A stretch of DNA of 64,000 nucleotides from Prorocentrum cordatum (GCA_963575745.1 CAUYUJ010008569.1:104112-168111); one strand, 5' to 3'; shown: positions 9,096-19,859, counted from the first letter of the stretch. A program made the numbers and translations. Notes: generated by a model from the sequence alone, not told the origin.

Positions 9096-10051
9096 GCCTG
9101 GGGACCAAGGGTGAGTCATGCAACTGTGTGCGACTGGAGGGGGGCGCCCTTATCAGAATGCAGAAAAATCGACTGCACATAAGAGTGGCCCTTCGCCGGA
9201 GTGACCTCTGGTGCGGGATCATCGGGCCCCCCCCGATCGCCGAGCGCGGTGCGACATCAGCGGCCCGCGCCCTTGGGTTTGGCTCCCTCGCGCGCCCCAT
9301 ACGCCGCGCATCTAAGGTCACGCTTACCCAGGGCCACTCTCACGCCTAGCCGGAGACACCGTCCAGATCAGCACCTGGCACTCTAACACGCCCACGTCGT
9401 GCATGCACGGTGGCAGATTCGATGTTCGGTCTGGCAACCCTTTATAGTGGACTGCTGAGCGCACAGCGTTGGCAAATCAAGGCGCGGGAGCACAAGCCCG
9501 TTCGTGGTGTCCGCTTCATCCCCCTGTTCACGCTCGTGCCATGCATGGGCAGCAACTCCCCCGCCAACGAAGGTCTCGTCCTCATCGTGCACTCATAAAT
9601 CCGCTTCCTCGTTTACAGATTGTTCCCTCGTTGCGTACGGTGGAAGCGTTTGTTAAGGAATGTGCCCAAGAGGCTTCAGACCCTCAGGGATTCTTTATCT
9701 GATGAGGGCGGCGGTGATGTCCATGACCAAGCCTCATCTGGTGTGCCACCGGCTTCAGACCCTGGCTTCCTCATCGAAGGGTTCTTCATCCAGTGTCCCC
9801 GCCGTCTATGTTTCCAACGAGCTCCCCTGTGGCACCGAAGCGTCCGCAGACTGCGTGGGGGGGGGGGCCAGGCACACGGCGACGTGGGCGAAGTGCTCGC
9901 CTCGGGTGTGCTCAGTGCTGGTTGTTCCCAGCGTGTCCCTCCATGAACAGGGGAAGAAGGGTGGTATGGAGAGGGAACAGATGACTCACTATGTCACCTG
10001 CGCCCAGAGGGATCGTGGCCCCGCCTGCTATGGCACGATGCTGCTTAGAGT
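9096..10051. other. No recognised gene; mixed composition
   Basis: Contains a 62-codon frame at 9410-9598 and a partly duplicated phrase GGCTTCAGACCCT at about 9671 and 9749. Neither is enough to call a gene. Confidence 0.4.
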
Positions 10052-10255
10052 CGGCGGCGAGCGAGGGGAGGAAGTGAGAAGGAGAAGGCCTTCTCAGAAG
10101 GCGGCGGGACTTCCCAGAAGCCCTCGCGTCTCCTGAGAAGTTGTCTTTGTCTTCGGGGAAGGTTTAGGACACTTCTCAGAAGGCCTGGGGACCTCCGAGC
10201 CTTCTGAGAAGTCCTTCTCCTCCTCTCACCTCCCCCCCTTCTGCTCGCCGTCGAT
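10052..10255. mobile_element. Family P palindromic TIR element, intact copy
   Basis: The left end CGGCGGCGAGC ... GGAAGTGAGAAGG ... CCTTCTCAGAAGG is complementary over about 45 bases to the right end. Perfect flanks AGAGT (10047-10051 and 10256-10260) give a 5-bp target-site duplication. Length 204 bp, no ORF. Confidence 0.8.
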
Positions 10256-10333
10256 AGAGTGGGCCGGCGTTGCGCAGCACGCCTTCGCCCGACGCGGCCG
10301 GGTATCGGTGGGAAGAGCGAGGGAGGACGACTT

Positions 10334-10504
10334 TCGGAGGTGGACAGACCTCCTACCCTGACACGTCGATTAAGGAATTGGCCGTTTTCGGTTCGCGAGA
10401 GGGCGTCGCGGCCGTCATTTTTGCGGGTCCAGGTCTGGCGGTTTCGGTCCCAGGCCGTCTTCACTAAAGGGAGGTTTACTCAAGGGAGGTTTGTCCACCG
10501 CCGA
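10334..10504. mobile_element. Family Q TIR element, copy 1
   Basis: The termini TCGGAGGTGGACAGACCTCC and (complement) TCGGCGGTGGACAAACCTCC match at 18 of 20. The interior has GACACGTCGATTA and GGCCGTTTTCGGTTC, shared with the copy at 26071. Flanks GACTT and GACTG agree at 4 of 5. Confidence 0.75.
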
Positions 10505-11314
10505 GACTGGGAGGAAGGAGTTGGCCAAAGAGTCACGCCACAATGAATGCGCTGCGGCACGAGGATCTCTCGCCAGCGTCGCCAGGTGCCAGTCTCGCCA
10601 GGTTCTCCGCTGCTGCTTGGGGTGTGGGGGGGGGGGGGGGGGCATATTTTGCAGTCCGGGAGGGGGGGGGCACCTCGGGGATGTGCGCTCCTCTTAGAGG
10701 TCTCTGGACAGCGTCGGAGCCTGCTGGCGGCGTTCTCGGATGCCTCGTGTCGTCTCAGAGTCCTCGCATGAGGTCTCGGAACTTTGTGGCTCACTGGATC
10801 GTCTGAGGGCTTCTTGGCCCACCTTGATTCCTCAGGGACACCTTCAGGAGACCTCTTGAGGTGTCTTGGGTTTGGAATATTGGGCCGCATTGGGAGACTC
10901 TAGGGGGAAGGGGGGAGGGGGCATTCAAGTCATCTGGAGGGTCTCTCGGGGGCCCCATGGGCCGTCTCATAGGCCACTTGGATATTCGTGGACGCTTCTC
11001 GGGAGCCGATTTGGTTTTCTTAGAAACGTGCTGAAAGGACCTCTTGGACGGTTTTGGGAGCCGTCTTGGAGCAAACGCCGGGCGATGCCAGAAACAGCCC
11101 CCCTGTGTGGACCACTCTTGAAGGCCACAAAGGGGAGGAACTAACAAGCATTGGTTTAAGCTGTTGCTGCACATCGACGGCTCCGGGCTTAGAGGCGACA
11201 AAGGAAGCCCTGGAACTCACAGTGTTCGGGGCAACGGAGAGGGGGGACGCCAGGAACACTTCTTGGCGTGTCACGCCACCGGTTCTGGCCCACAGCGTGT
11301 CGGCGCGACACGTT
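10505..11314. repeat. Low-complexity block, G-runs and CTTGG-type words
   Basis: A 15-base G run occurs near 10626. From 10680 to 11080 degenerate words like GGCCGTCTCATAGGCCACTT recur, as at 8041. No gene recognised. Confidence 0.5.
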
Positions 11315-11496
11315 ACTCCAGATTTCGTAATAAAGGCGGGGGGGTCTCATTTCGGGGGGGGGGTCTCTTCCAGGCTATCTTGGAGGGCCTGGGGGGTCTG
11401 GGGACGATGTTTTGGAGGGTTCTCCCACGGGGGGGGTCTGAAATGGCTTGTCTTGGAGGGTCCAGACCCCCTCCCTTTTATTACGAAATCTGGAGT
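11315..11496. mobile_element. TIR element with TTTCGTAATAAA termini
   Basis: The ends are ACTCCAGATTTCGTAATAAA with GGGGGGGTCT, and the complement reads ACTCCAGATTTCGTAATAAA with GGGAGGGGGTCT. Twenty bases are identical. The interior is G-rich. No clear target-site duplication and no second copy in this window. Confidence 0.7.
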
Positions 11497-11728
11497 AGTC
11501 ACTCCCCAATTCCCAAGCGTCAACCTCCCACGCCTTTCCCAGCCTCCCGCCCCACGAAGCAGAGCGGCACGCTGTCAGCTCGCAGGGCATGGCGTGCCGC
11601 GGGGCCCCCCGCCGCGGCACGCGGCGCGAGAGCTCCCGACCACAGACCCCCGGGGCTCGAGGACTGCAGGGCGGAGCCTGGGGCACGAGCCCAGGCCACC
11701 GTCAGCTTGGCGTCAACCACGCGCAGAG

Positions 11729-11938
11729 GGGGAGGAGGAGGAGGAGGAGGAGGAGGAGGAGGAGGAGGAGGAGGAGGAGGAGGAGGAGGAGAGGAGGAGG
11801 AGGAGGAGGAGGAGGAGGAGGAGGAGGAGGAGGAGGAGGAGGGGGAGGGGGAGGGGGAGGGGGGGGGGAGGGGGAGGGCGAGGAGGAGATGGAGGAGGAG
11901 GAGGAGCAGGAGGAGGAGGAGGAGGAGGAGAAAGGAGG
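11729..11938 (+). repeat. (GGA)n microsatellite with GGGGGA section
   Basis: Two long GGA runs split by one GAG shift, then a GGGGAGGGGGAG section at about 11839-11880. Bases 11497-11728 are GC-rich with no supported gene. Confidence 0.9.
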
Positions 11939-11950
11939 GAGGAGGACGGG

Positions 11951-12108
11951 TCGCCTAAGCCAGAGAGGGGAGGGGGGAGGGCGTCTTAGAAGCGCCCCTG
12001 CTTCTCAGAAGGCGCGGGCCTCCTCTGGAGATGCAGGGCCGCCGCCTTCAAGAAGCAGCCTCCTTCTAAGAAGCCCTCCCCCATCCCTCCACCCCCTTGT
12101 GCGCGCCG
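11951..12108. mobile_element. Family T GC-rich palindromic element
   Basis: GGGGAGGGGGGAGGGCGTCT with TTAGAAG at the left and CTTCTAAGAAGCCCTCCCCC near the right form inverted ends. The right flank runs into CCCCCTTGTGCGCGCCGCC, a tail shared with copies near 22168, 55190, 57676 and 58152. Related in vocabulary to family P but longer in G-runs. Confidence 0.55.
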
Positions 12109-12129
12109 CCAATAGAAGGCTGGTGAGAT

Positions 12130-12600
12130 TGTCTCGTGCCCTTGCGAGTCCAGCGAGCGGCGGTGCCGCACGCAGATCCCATTGGGACGGTCGCTGCCAA
12201 AGGCTCAGCATGTCCCCGCTGTCTTCTGCCCCGGGGAGGTCCAGCGAGCTGCGGTCACATGCCGCCGGACTGCCGCCGCACGCAGATCCAAAGGCGATGT
12301 GCCCCCTTTGGTCGCGCAATTGCAGCCATTATGCTGCGCTGTTGGAGGGTCCAGCAAGGCGGTGCCTTGCGCAGATCCGAATGTTTAGGATATCAGCCAA
12401 ACGTGCAAACGTGACGATTGTCTTTGGTCCTTGGGAGGTCCAGCGGAGTGGTGCCGCACGCAGATCCCCGTGGGACCTCGCCCCTCAGGTGACCGACGAA
12501 CGTCTGACCATCGTCATGCTCCCGCGCCCTCGAGGGTCCAGCGCCGTGCCACTGCACACAGCCCCCCTAGGTGCTGCCAGCACCCTCGGAAGGCTCGACC
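12130..12600 (+). repeat. Tandem array of about 90-108 bp units
   Basis: Five diverged units begin near 12147, 12236, 12345, 12435 and 12536. Each starts with GAGGTCCAGCG-type sequence followed by GTGCCGCACGCAGATCC. Spacing is uneven because the inter-unit DNA differs. A single similar unit lies near 7611. Confidence 0.7.
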
Positions 12601-13067
12601 CCTTGCCCTGAACTGGGTTTTCATGTCGAGCCGTCTGGTTGACGGCCGCGGTGCCCAGTGTATATATAACATGATATATATATATATATATAAAAGTAGA
12701 TAAGGGCCCCTTGAGGCCCAAAATTGCGGAACGGAGCCCGTCGTCTTTTGCATCTCGATGAGAGCAGGTGGTGGTGTGGGGTGCATTTTGGCTTGAATGT
12801 CGAGCCGAAGCCGGCGCTGGCGACGAGAAGCCTCCCGGATGCCCATTGATAATCAAACAGCAGCAAACAATACCGATCTTCGAACTCCTTCCTTCCTCCA
12901 GGGGCGAAAAGGCTAAGGGTGCTTGCGTCTTTCGGCGCAGGCACCATGGTCCCTTTTCCGAACGCTGTGCTTTGCAAAACGCCAAAGGAATTGATTCGGC
13001 CTCCTCCTTCTTCTCCATCCCTCTTCCCTCCTCATCCTCCTCCTCATCCTCATCCTCATCCTCCTCC
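12601..13067. other. No gene; TA tract and CTC/CAT tract
   Basis: A TA dinucleotide run sits at 12661-12693 and a CCT/CAT run at 13018-13067. Bases 12700-13010 have lower GC and no recognised coding. The CT tract ends where the retroelement homology begins. Confidence 0.5.
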
Positions 13068-16000
13068 TCCGGCGCAGCTCGCTGGTGCGCGGCCCTGGGC
13101 AACGATGAGGCAGGCCCAGTCCACCAGAAGTTCCTGACCTTCGCGGCCCTGCGATGGACGGGGGAGGCCCTGCGCGACGACGCTCCTCGGGCCATGGCCT
13201 TGCAGCGCAGGGCCGCAGCTCAGGCCTTCGAGATCGAGCAGGGCCTGAAGAACCAGCGGGCCAAGGCGTGGCGTGAGAGGCTGCGCGATGGCTCTGCGGG
13301 GGGCGCTGGCTTCATCCACGGCATGTCCAAGTGGAAGCACAACGTCACCCCCACCCTCGGCGCCAGGGGCCACACCAACCTGGACATGTCCGACCCCCCC
13401 AGGTCGCCGTGGACGCCGCGGCCCTCGACTGGATCGACCTCTGGACCTCCCACGGCGCCGAGAGCCGCGGCGAGATCGACAGGCCATGGGAACGGGCGGG
13501 GTTCCCCCACAGCCTGGCCCGCCCCACCCCCGACGAGATTAGAATGATTGGCCGAGCCTTCCCCGAGCACACGGGAGTGAGGGCGGAGCTAAATGAAGAA
13601 CGTGGATTAGTAGGTGCCACTGAGATAGTTTTGGACGAGCAAGTAGAATATGGATCGGGTAAGCATTGGAAAATGTATGGCTCATTCCAGCATTATCTGG
13701 GAACGACAACCAGCATCCGAGGTGGTGGGGGTTCCCGAGTGACAGGGGCCTCGAACCCCTGGCCGCTCCTGTGGCCTTCGTCTCCCGCACGGCGCGCGGG
13801 CCCCCCCCCCAGCGTGCGGTGCGTGGTATGTTTCCAGCGTTCCAAGCCGTCGGGGGGTACGGGGCCCCTCGGCCTCCTCACCACGAGCGCGAGGCTGGTC
13901 GAGCGAGCCCACGCGAGCTTCTTTTTGTTCGACTGGGAGCGGTCGATGCGTCGCGGTTGCGATGCCGCTGCCCCCCTGAGGGCGGCCCCGAAGAGGCGAT
14001 GCGGCAGCAGATGTTAGTTGATGGGGGAGCCCCTCCCGGCGAGACGTCGGGCACGGGAGTTTGGGATCTCCTCCAAGCTTTCGAACATTGCAGTATGTAC
14101 CTCCTGTGGGTCGAGGCGCCCAAGCACTGATTCCCGCCCCAGCTTTTGAAACTCCTGATCTCTATTTCGACTAGTGAGCATTTAGTGACTTTTTTTCGGG
14201 GAGTTGTCTCTATCCACGCTGTGGTCACTTTCTCGGCGGTGGTGGCGGGGAGTACGGGGGGGACTCGCTGTCTGAAGCTAGCCATGCTCACGGTCACGGA
14301 CTCGTTGTCTCGCATGTGTCCGACCTTCTTTCTTAAGCTGTATGTTGAGTACCTCAGCCTTCAGGCTAGAGGCTCGGAGGAAGCAGTTTCGGTCCAGCTG
14401 CATGATGGTATCACCCGATATGTCGAGGCCATGGAGGCCGGGGGTATCCCCGTTTCCAGGACCAGGCCAGGTGGCCCTCCAGGGAAAGGCTTTGATTATG
14501 GCGGCCAGCGCTTCTCTCAGGGTCCGAATTCGAGGGTGGGCCCAAAGTCTTGGCCTGACCGTCCTGGGTCACAGCTCCCATCTGGGGGTGGATTCGGCTG
14601 GAGGCGCCCCGATCCACGCCGGGCGTAGGTTCGATGAGAGACTGGCCAGTGCCCGCCGTCGGAAGCTCAAGCTCAGTAGTCTAGCCAAGCAGGGGGGCAG
14701 GCCATTTAAGGTCGTTCGAATCGGGTTCATGCCGTCGGTTCTGCACGGTACTGCGCGTCTGCGCCTGGACCCCTCTCGAACCGACCAGGCCCGAATTCTC
14801 ATGGCTAGCGCTCGTGGGGGAACTCGGTCGGTAAGGATCGGACCCTTCGGCTTTGGTCCCTCCAATGCGACCCCCTGGTGGATGCCTGCACGCGGCCCCT
14901 GGTCAAGTGGGCGTCGGCTGTGCGGCAAGGCCGCCACGAGGTGCTGATGCAGCAGGCCTGGAGGCGGGCCTCGGTCGCGGCCGCGCAGGCGAAGCCTGGC
15001 CGCAGCCTCTGGAGAAGTATAAGAGGTCCTGCTTCTGCCGTGCTTGCCACTCTCCGTCGCACGTCATGGAGTTGGCCCTCGTTCTCTGGTTTTCGGGACC
15101 ACCTGGGGGAGTATTGGGACCTTCGCCGCGTCGCTCCCACCTGTCTCCAAACATTGATTTTTGCTCGGCTTGAGTTTGCCGAGCTTTCGGCTTGGGCCGT
15201 CGCCAGAAGCCTTGGGATTGCTCGGCCCTTCCTGGAGCCCGTCAGGGCTCTCCTCCGCCGCAGGGCTAGTCGATCGCCGCAGAGGAGATCGGCTATCCTC
15301 GCTTACCTCGGGCGCGATTTTTGGAACCAAGAAAATCTGGCGGGCTGGCTTTGGGGACGACAGGTCCTGCCAGTCGCGCGGTTTCCAGGTGGGCTGCCAG
15401 CACCACCGCATGTGCCGTTGCCCTCGTCAGGAAGCCGCTCGGGCAGAAACAGCCGAGGCGGAGAATCTCAATGGCATCGCGCATCGAGCTGAGCCCTCTT
15501 CCTCGGACTCCCCTCTCCTCTCGCGTGGTATTGTCGAGCGGTCGGCGACTGGGCCTACTCCGACGGCTCGGGCAGAGGCCCGCCAGGGCTCAAGAGTTTT
15601 GGTTGGGGTTTTGTTTTTCTGGACCAGGAAGGGGGCCGTGGCTCGGGCCACGCATGGCTCCCTCCCTGGGCTCCGATGCCAGGCGTCTGTTCTCCGTGCC
15701 GAGATTTATGGTCCGATGAAGGCCCTCGAATGCGCCGCCCCTCCCCTCCGAGCCGGCATCGATAATAGCACCGTCATCCGAGGTTTGAGGCGTGGTCGCA
15801 AGTGGTGTTGCTCTCCCAAGCGGCCTCGCGCCGATCTTTGGGACCGCGTCTGGTCCCTGCTCCAGGAAAGTTTTCCTGGGGACGGCGATTTTGCCTTCGC
15901 GAAAGTTCGCGCCCACACCCGTGGGCCTCGGGGCGACTCTCATAAGGCCGTGCTCGATTGCCAGGGGAACCAGTTAGCTGGCGCGGAGGCCAAGGCGGGT

Positions 16001-16629
16001 GCCGATCTGCAGGCGATTCCCCAGTGGAAGAGCGCCACCTGGACCTCGCGGTCCGATGAGGTGCAGGGGGTGCTCAGTCTGGTAGCGGGGGTGACTGTTC
16101 GGACGGAGGGCTTCGAGGATTCCACGGGGAGGCCCGCCGCAGGCTCCGTCGGGCCCCGTCAGCGCCGCCAAGGCCCACCAGCGGGGGAGAAAGCCCACGC
16201 CTTGGTCTGGTCTCGGGGGGCCTGGAGGTGCACGGTCTGTTGTAGGTATGCCTTGCCCCCCAAGGCCAAGAAGCCCTGAGGCGCAAGCCGTGCATGGGGA
16301 AGGTTCGGGCGGACCGTCGTTTCGTCGTGGAGCGGGGGGATGGGGAGCACCTTCTCCCACCAGCCCTGCGCGGTGAGGCCATCGGCCATGATTCGCACCA
16401 CGCGGGCCAATTTACCTTTTGCGATCGGTGCGGTGTCTTTTCGAGCGAGCGGGGATGTAAGTTGGTTCAGGTGTGCGGCGGTCGGCCCGCCAACACAACC
16501 GCCGATTATCGCCGCTCGCTCCTGCGCCGATGCAGACACCCTTATAACGTGAAGCTCTTCCTGGGCGAGGCGTGCCGCTCACTGTTACAGTGTGAGCGGG
16601 ACGCCTACTGGGAGAGAGCGCTGGACTGA
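13068..16629 (+). pseudogene. Degenerate LINE-type retrotransposon polyprotein
   Basis: A non-LTR retrotransposon ORF2-like sequence read in at least three frames. 13068-13550 carries the pre-RT linker (HGMSKWKHNVTP, DWIDLW). Frame 1 from about 13990 has RT motif A (VWDLLQAFE, Asp codon 14065), a TGA at 14128, then KLYVEYLSLQARG at 14332. The catalytic YVDD of the family is here YVEY (14341-14352), so RT would be inactive. A shift near 14490 leads to LGLTVLGHSSHLGVD and another near 14860 to WDLRRVAPTC. RNase H follows: SDGSG (Asp codon 15562), then after a shift RAEIYG (Glu codon 15701), IDNS (Asp codon 15761) and KVRAH (His codon 15914). The endonuclease domain is absent, implying 5' truncation. 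Confidence 0.8.
16294..16629 (+). CDS. C-terminal Cys/His domain of the LINE element
   Basis: This frame opens 14 bases after the stop that ends the RNase H frame (16277-16279) and closes with TGA at 16627. It contains GHDSHH, FCDRCGVFSSERG, LVQVCGG and RRCRHP, a spacing of His and Cys pairs suggesting a zinc-binding tail as seen at the C-terminus of related dinoflagellate elements. It was probably continuous with the RNase H frame and is now separated by a frameshift. Listed for its intact frame, but not expected to be expressed alone. Confidence 0.55.
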   Translation: MGKVRADRRFVVERGDGEHLLPPALRGEAIGHDSHHAGQFTFCDRCGVFSSERGCKLVQVCGGRPANTTADYRRSLLRRCRHPYNVKLFLGEACRSLLQCERDAYWERALD

Positions 16630-16740
16630 GGAGTGGGCGGGCGAGTGGCGGCACCTTCTCAGTGCGCCCGCCCGTCCACTTAATTTCCCCGAAGGCTGAC
16701 TGAAGCAAGGTGGTGCCAGGTTGGTTTTAGCAGCAAAACC

Positions 16741-16975
16741 TCCTCCTCCTCCTCCTCCTCCTCCTCCTCCTCTTCCTCCTCCTCCTCCTCCTCTTCCTCC
16801 TCCTCCTCCTCCTCCTCCTCCTCCTCCTCCTCCCCTTCCTCCTCCTCCTCCTCTCCTCCTCCTCCCCCTCCTCCTCCTCCTCCTCCCCCTGCCTCCTCCC
16901 TCCTCCCTCCTCCTCCTCCCTCCTCCTCCTCCTCCTCTCCTCTCCTCCTCCTCCTCCTCCTCCTCCTCCTCCTTT
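16741..16975 (+). repeat. (CTC)n tract directly upstream of an exon
   Basis: CTC/TCC triplets with a few CTT and CCCCT interruptions. It ends 35 bases before the AG acceptor (17009-17010) of the first aspartate-dehydrogenase exon, so it may act as an extended polypyrimidine tract. Confidence 0.9.
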
Positions 16976-17010
16976 GCGCGCCCCCCCCCCTCCCGAAGCA
17001 CAGCGCCCAG

Positions 17011-17106
17011 GAGCTGCTGGGCGCGGCCGAGCAGTCTGGCGCACGCCTCCTCATCGCCGCCGGGGCCCTCCCTGGGATGGACTGGATGTCGTCGGCGGCG
17101 CTCGAG
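17011..17106 (+). CDS. ASPDH: Aspartate dehydrogenase-like, exon a
   Basis: Encodes 32 residues including SGARLLIAAGALPGMDWMSS, the conserved strand-loop of the aspartate dehydrogenase/DUF108 family (family form: G-A-R-x-x-x-x-S-G-A-x-x-G-x-D). The enzyme family oxidises L-aspartate with NAD(P), feeding NAD synthesis in prokaryotes. Entry is by the acceptor GCGCCCAG. Exit is at GAG before a GC donor at 17107. The usual Ser of the SGA triplet is Ala here. The N-terminal Rossmann exons were not found in the window. They should lie upstream, and the decayed LINE and the CTC tract would then sit in an intron. Confidence 0.7.
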
Positions 17107-17368
17107 GCCGCCGACGACGACAGCGACTGCGGCAACCGCGGCAACGACGCCGACGGAGACGGCGACGCCGGCGACGACGCTGGCGGCTGCGGCGGCGGCG
17201 ACGACGCTACAGACGACGGCGGCGGTGGCGATCACCACTACCACGACGACGGTAGCGACGACCACGGCGACAACGCCGCCGACGACGACGAGCACTTCGG
17301 CTGCGCCGCCGAGCGCGAGGGCGACGACGAGGACAGCAGCGGCGGTGGGGGCGGCCGCCGCGCTCGAG
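17107..17368 (+). other. 262-bp GC-AG intron made of (GAC/GGC)n
   Basis: The intron starts GCCGCC and ends GCTCGAG. The ten bases GCGCTCGAGG occur at both junctions (17098-17107 and 17360-17369). Removing 17107-17368 joins MDWMSSAALE to EVEAVSITQIKR without a frame change, restoring the family's sequence. The body is a degenerate GAC/GGC repeat. Its Asp/Gly-rich ORF is an artefact. Confidence 0.7.
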
Positions 17369-17415
17369 GAGGTCGAGGCCGTGTCCATCACCCAGATCAA
17401 GCGGCCAGAGGGCTG
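17369..17415 (+). CDS. ASPDH: Aspartate dehydrogenase-like, exon b
   Basis: A 47-bp exon reading EVEAVSITQIKRPEGW. It matches the DUF108 segment that normally reads V-x-x-x-T-x-K-P-P-x-x-W/L. It ends two bases into the Trp codon. The best donor is non-canonical GA at 17416. The hexamer GGACCG spans both this donor and the acceptor of the next exon, and splicing there gives GWTGTPAEER in frame. Confidence 0.65.
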
Positions 17416-17424
17416 GACCGCCTG

Positions 17425-17615
17425 CCAATCGGGCCGCACGAAAGGGCAGGATAGGGAAAGGGGGTCCAAAATCTGCTGCATGCAGCTGGTTTCCACCCCG
17501 CCGCTGGGCCCATTCCTCGTTGCTTGGGCGCCTCCTGGCGCCAGGAGGCCCCAGGAAGACCAGCTGCGCGAGCTGATTCTCTACCCTGCCCTGTGTTATC
17601 CGACTTGTCCGTCCC
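17425..17615. mobile_element. TIR element, CTGCATGCAGCTGG type, copy 1
   Basis: Left GGCCGCACGAAAGGGCAGGA ... CTGCATGCAGCTGGT and right (complement) GGGCAGGGTAGAGAATCAGC ... GCGCAGCTGGT are inverted partners. A second copy lies at about 56352-56550, sharing GCTGCATGCAGCTGGTTTC and GGGCCCATTCCTCG. It sits immediately after the exon b donor. Confidence 0.6.
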
Positions 17616-17984
17616 CCCTGAGCAAAGCCCCATGTCTGTGGTTCAAAGATGGGGTCCTGAGGGGTGGGGGCCCAAGGATAGAAAGGGATCCAAAGGTGGA
17701 TTTACGCCGTTTGAGGCACCTCGTCCTCAGGACCCCGTCCTTCAGGAGCCCATATTTGCATCACTGACCAGGGGCCCCATGGCGCACGAGGGGCCCGTCC
17801 CAAACCCTAGAGCGCAGAGAATCGAAGAACGATCACTGCATATAACGTCTAAGAGTCTCTAGCAGCCCCCCTCTCCTCCAGTAGTGGGAGCGACCCATCT
17901 TTTCGACGGCCTGATTGACGGACTGGGGCCCCACCGATAGTGGAGCATACTAAAGTACTTATTTATCCGCGGCACCCGCCGCGC

Positions 17985-17985
17985 A

Positions 17986-18050
<65 letters not shown>

Positions 18051-18425
18051 TACGATAGGGGGGGAAGAGGAGGGGGAGGACGAGGAGGAGGAGGAGGAGG
18101 AGGAGGAGGAGCAGGCGGAGGAGGGGGCGAGGTGGGGGAGGAAGAGGAGGAGGAGGGAGGAGGAGGAGGAGAGCAGGAGGAGGAGGGAAGGGGGGAGGAG
18201 GAGGAGGAGGAGGAGGAGGAGGGAGGAGGAGGAGGAGGAGGAGGAGGAGGAGGAGGAGGGGGAGGGGGAGGAGGGACGGGGAGGAGGAGGAGGGAGGAGG
18301 AGGAGGAGGAGGAGAGGAGGGAGGAGGGAGGAGGGAGGAGGAGGAGGAGGAGGGAGGAGGGAGGAGGAGAAGAGGAGAAGAGGAGGAGGAGGAGGAAGAG
18401 GAGGAGGAGGAGGAGAAGGCAGAGG
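17985..18425 (+). repeat. (GAC)n followed by (GGA)n
   Basis: About 22 GAC triplets (17985-18050), then a long imperfect GGA block with GGGGA interruptions to 18420. Confidence 0.9.
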
Positions 18426-18499
18426 ATGAGGGACGAGTTCTATTCCCCGTCGATTCAATAGGAGAGAATCAAACCAAAGACCTTCAGAGGCTGAACAGG

Positions 18500-18605
18500 C
18501 GCTGGGCCAACATTGGAGGCGACCTTGAACAATTTGGCACGCTTCGCTCGCCGACGAGGGGCCAGCGCCTATCCAAGAAATCTGCGCGAATCTCCAGAAG
18601 GTTGC
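18500..18605. repeat. Decayed copy of the TTGGAGGTCC...TCCAAGAAATC element
   Basis: CATTGGAGGCGACCTTG at the left and ATCCAAGAAATCTGCG ... ATCTCCA at the right resemble the termini of the palindromic element at 61818-61956. Confidence 0.4.
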
Positions 18606-18984
18606 GTGTTGTGGCGTGTTTGTTTTGTCTTTCCAGAGGAGACCACGCCCTGGCTCTTGGATGGGGAGCTCTCTTGCATGGGGAGGGTGGCGAGGAGGGG
18701 AGCATCTTTGGGCCATCCTGGTGCTATCTCCGGGTCTCTTCGGGGCTCACGGGGCCCGTACGCGGGGCCTGGGATCAGGGAGGCCCGAGATGGCCAAGGA
18801 GTCCGACGACGACGAGCGACGACGAAGAGAAAGGATTCGGAGCTCTATAGCACAGCAGTGCAAGAGGGATTCGAGCCGAGGTCAGGGCGTCGGAGGTCCT
18901 GGGTCTCCTACGTCAGCCGCCCATCGCTTGGGCGGCCCGAGCCCCAACCCTCTTGGACCGGCCCCCACGCCCTACAACTAATTG

Positions 18985-19770
18985 TTGACGCTTCGCGTAT
19001 CCCCACCAGAGCTCGCTGCCCTCTTTTCTTGGCGCTGCCGCGCGCCCCGGCTGGCGTACACTCTCGCACCTTTTTTTCTCGCTCTGGCCTCGCTCCCATC
19101 AGGTTTGCAGCCGGTGACAGGCGCCGCCATGGCGACTTCCCTGCCGTTCCAGTTCCGCCCCGGTGCTGGTCGCCGCGCTCGTCCCCACGCGTCGGGATGC
19201 TCGGCTGATCCTCTGGTCGCGTTAAGCTGCTGGTGCCTGCCCGGAGGGCGGTCTCAGCGCCGACTCGCCGCCGGTCGCCACGGTGGTTTTACCGCCGGGA
19301 CGTCTACGCTGGCTTGAGCGGTCAATTTGGGCTTGGACCCTCGCACGTGCATATGCCACTGCGGCCAATTAGCTTCGTTCGCGCCCCGTTCGTTGTTGAC
19401 TCGCTTCTTGACCTTCGCCTTGGAGCCGCGACCAAAAAGTATCCCCACCAGCTCAGTCAGTCAGCCCTCGCCTTGCTGCCCCAGCGGCCGCCTGGTGAGC
19501 TGGCCCGGCCGGCCTGTTCTGCGCCCTGCAGCCAATTAGGTTTGTTCGCTGCCCCAGACAACTTCTGTCGCCGCGCGCGCTCTTCGCTCGCGGCCGCGAC
19601 CCAAAAAGTATCCCCCTCAGCCTCCGCTCGCCGGCCTGGCCGCCGAGGTGCCGCGCGAGGCTTCGGCCCACCGTTTTAGGTTAATTCGTCTTTGCGCGGC
19701 CCGCTCTGACTGGACTCGCCGCTGGCGCTCTCGCCTGCGGCCGCTGACTACAAAAGTATCCCCACCCGCC
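18985..19770 (+). repeat. Degenerate tandem array with AAAAGTATCCCC
   Basis: The word AAAAAGTATCCCC recurs at about 19434 and 19605, with AAAAGTATCCCC at 19751 and CGTATCCCCACC at 18997. Each is preceded by a CCAATTAG or TTAATTCG word and GTTCGC. Units are roughly 150-175 bp. No coding supported. Confidence 0.6.
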
Positions 19771-19859
19771 CATCCAGAAGCGATGCCCAGGGGAGTTGAG
19801 GTGATCAGGGAAGTGGTGGAGCATGCAGAAGAACGAAGGGCGGGGGAAGCCGTCCGATA

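Noticed and set aside
12775-12798. Spliced-leader-like word TGCATTTTGGCTTGAATG
   Set aside because: Only the central TTTTGGCT is shared. The CCGTAG start is missing, so it is treated as chance.
17077-17454. Asp/Gly-rich acidic protein
   Set aside because: It is exon a read through the GAC-repeat intron. Splicing out 17107-17368 restores a family sequence.
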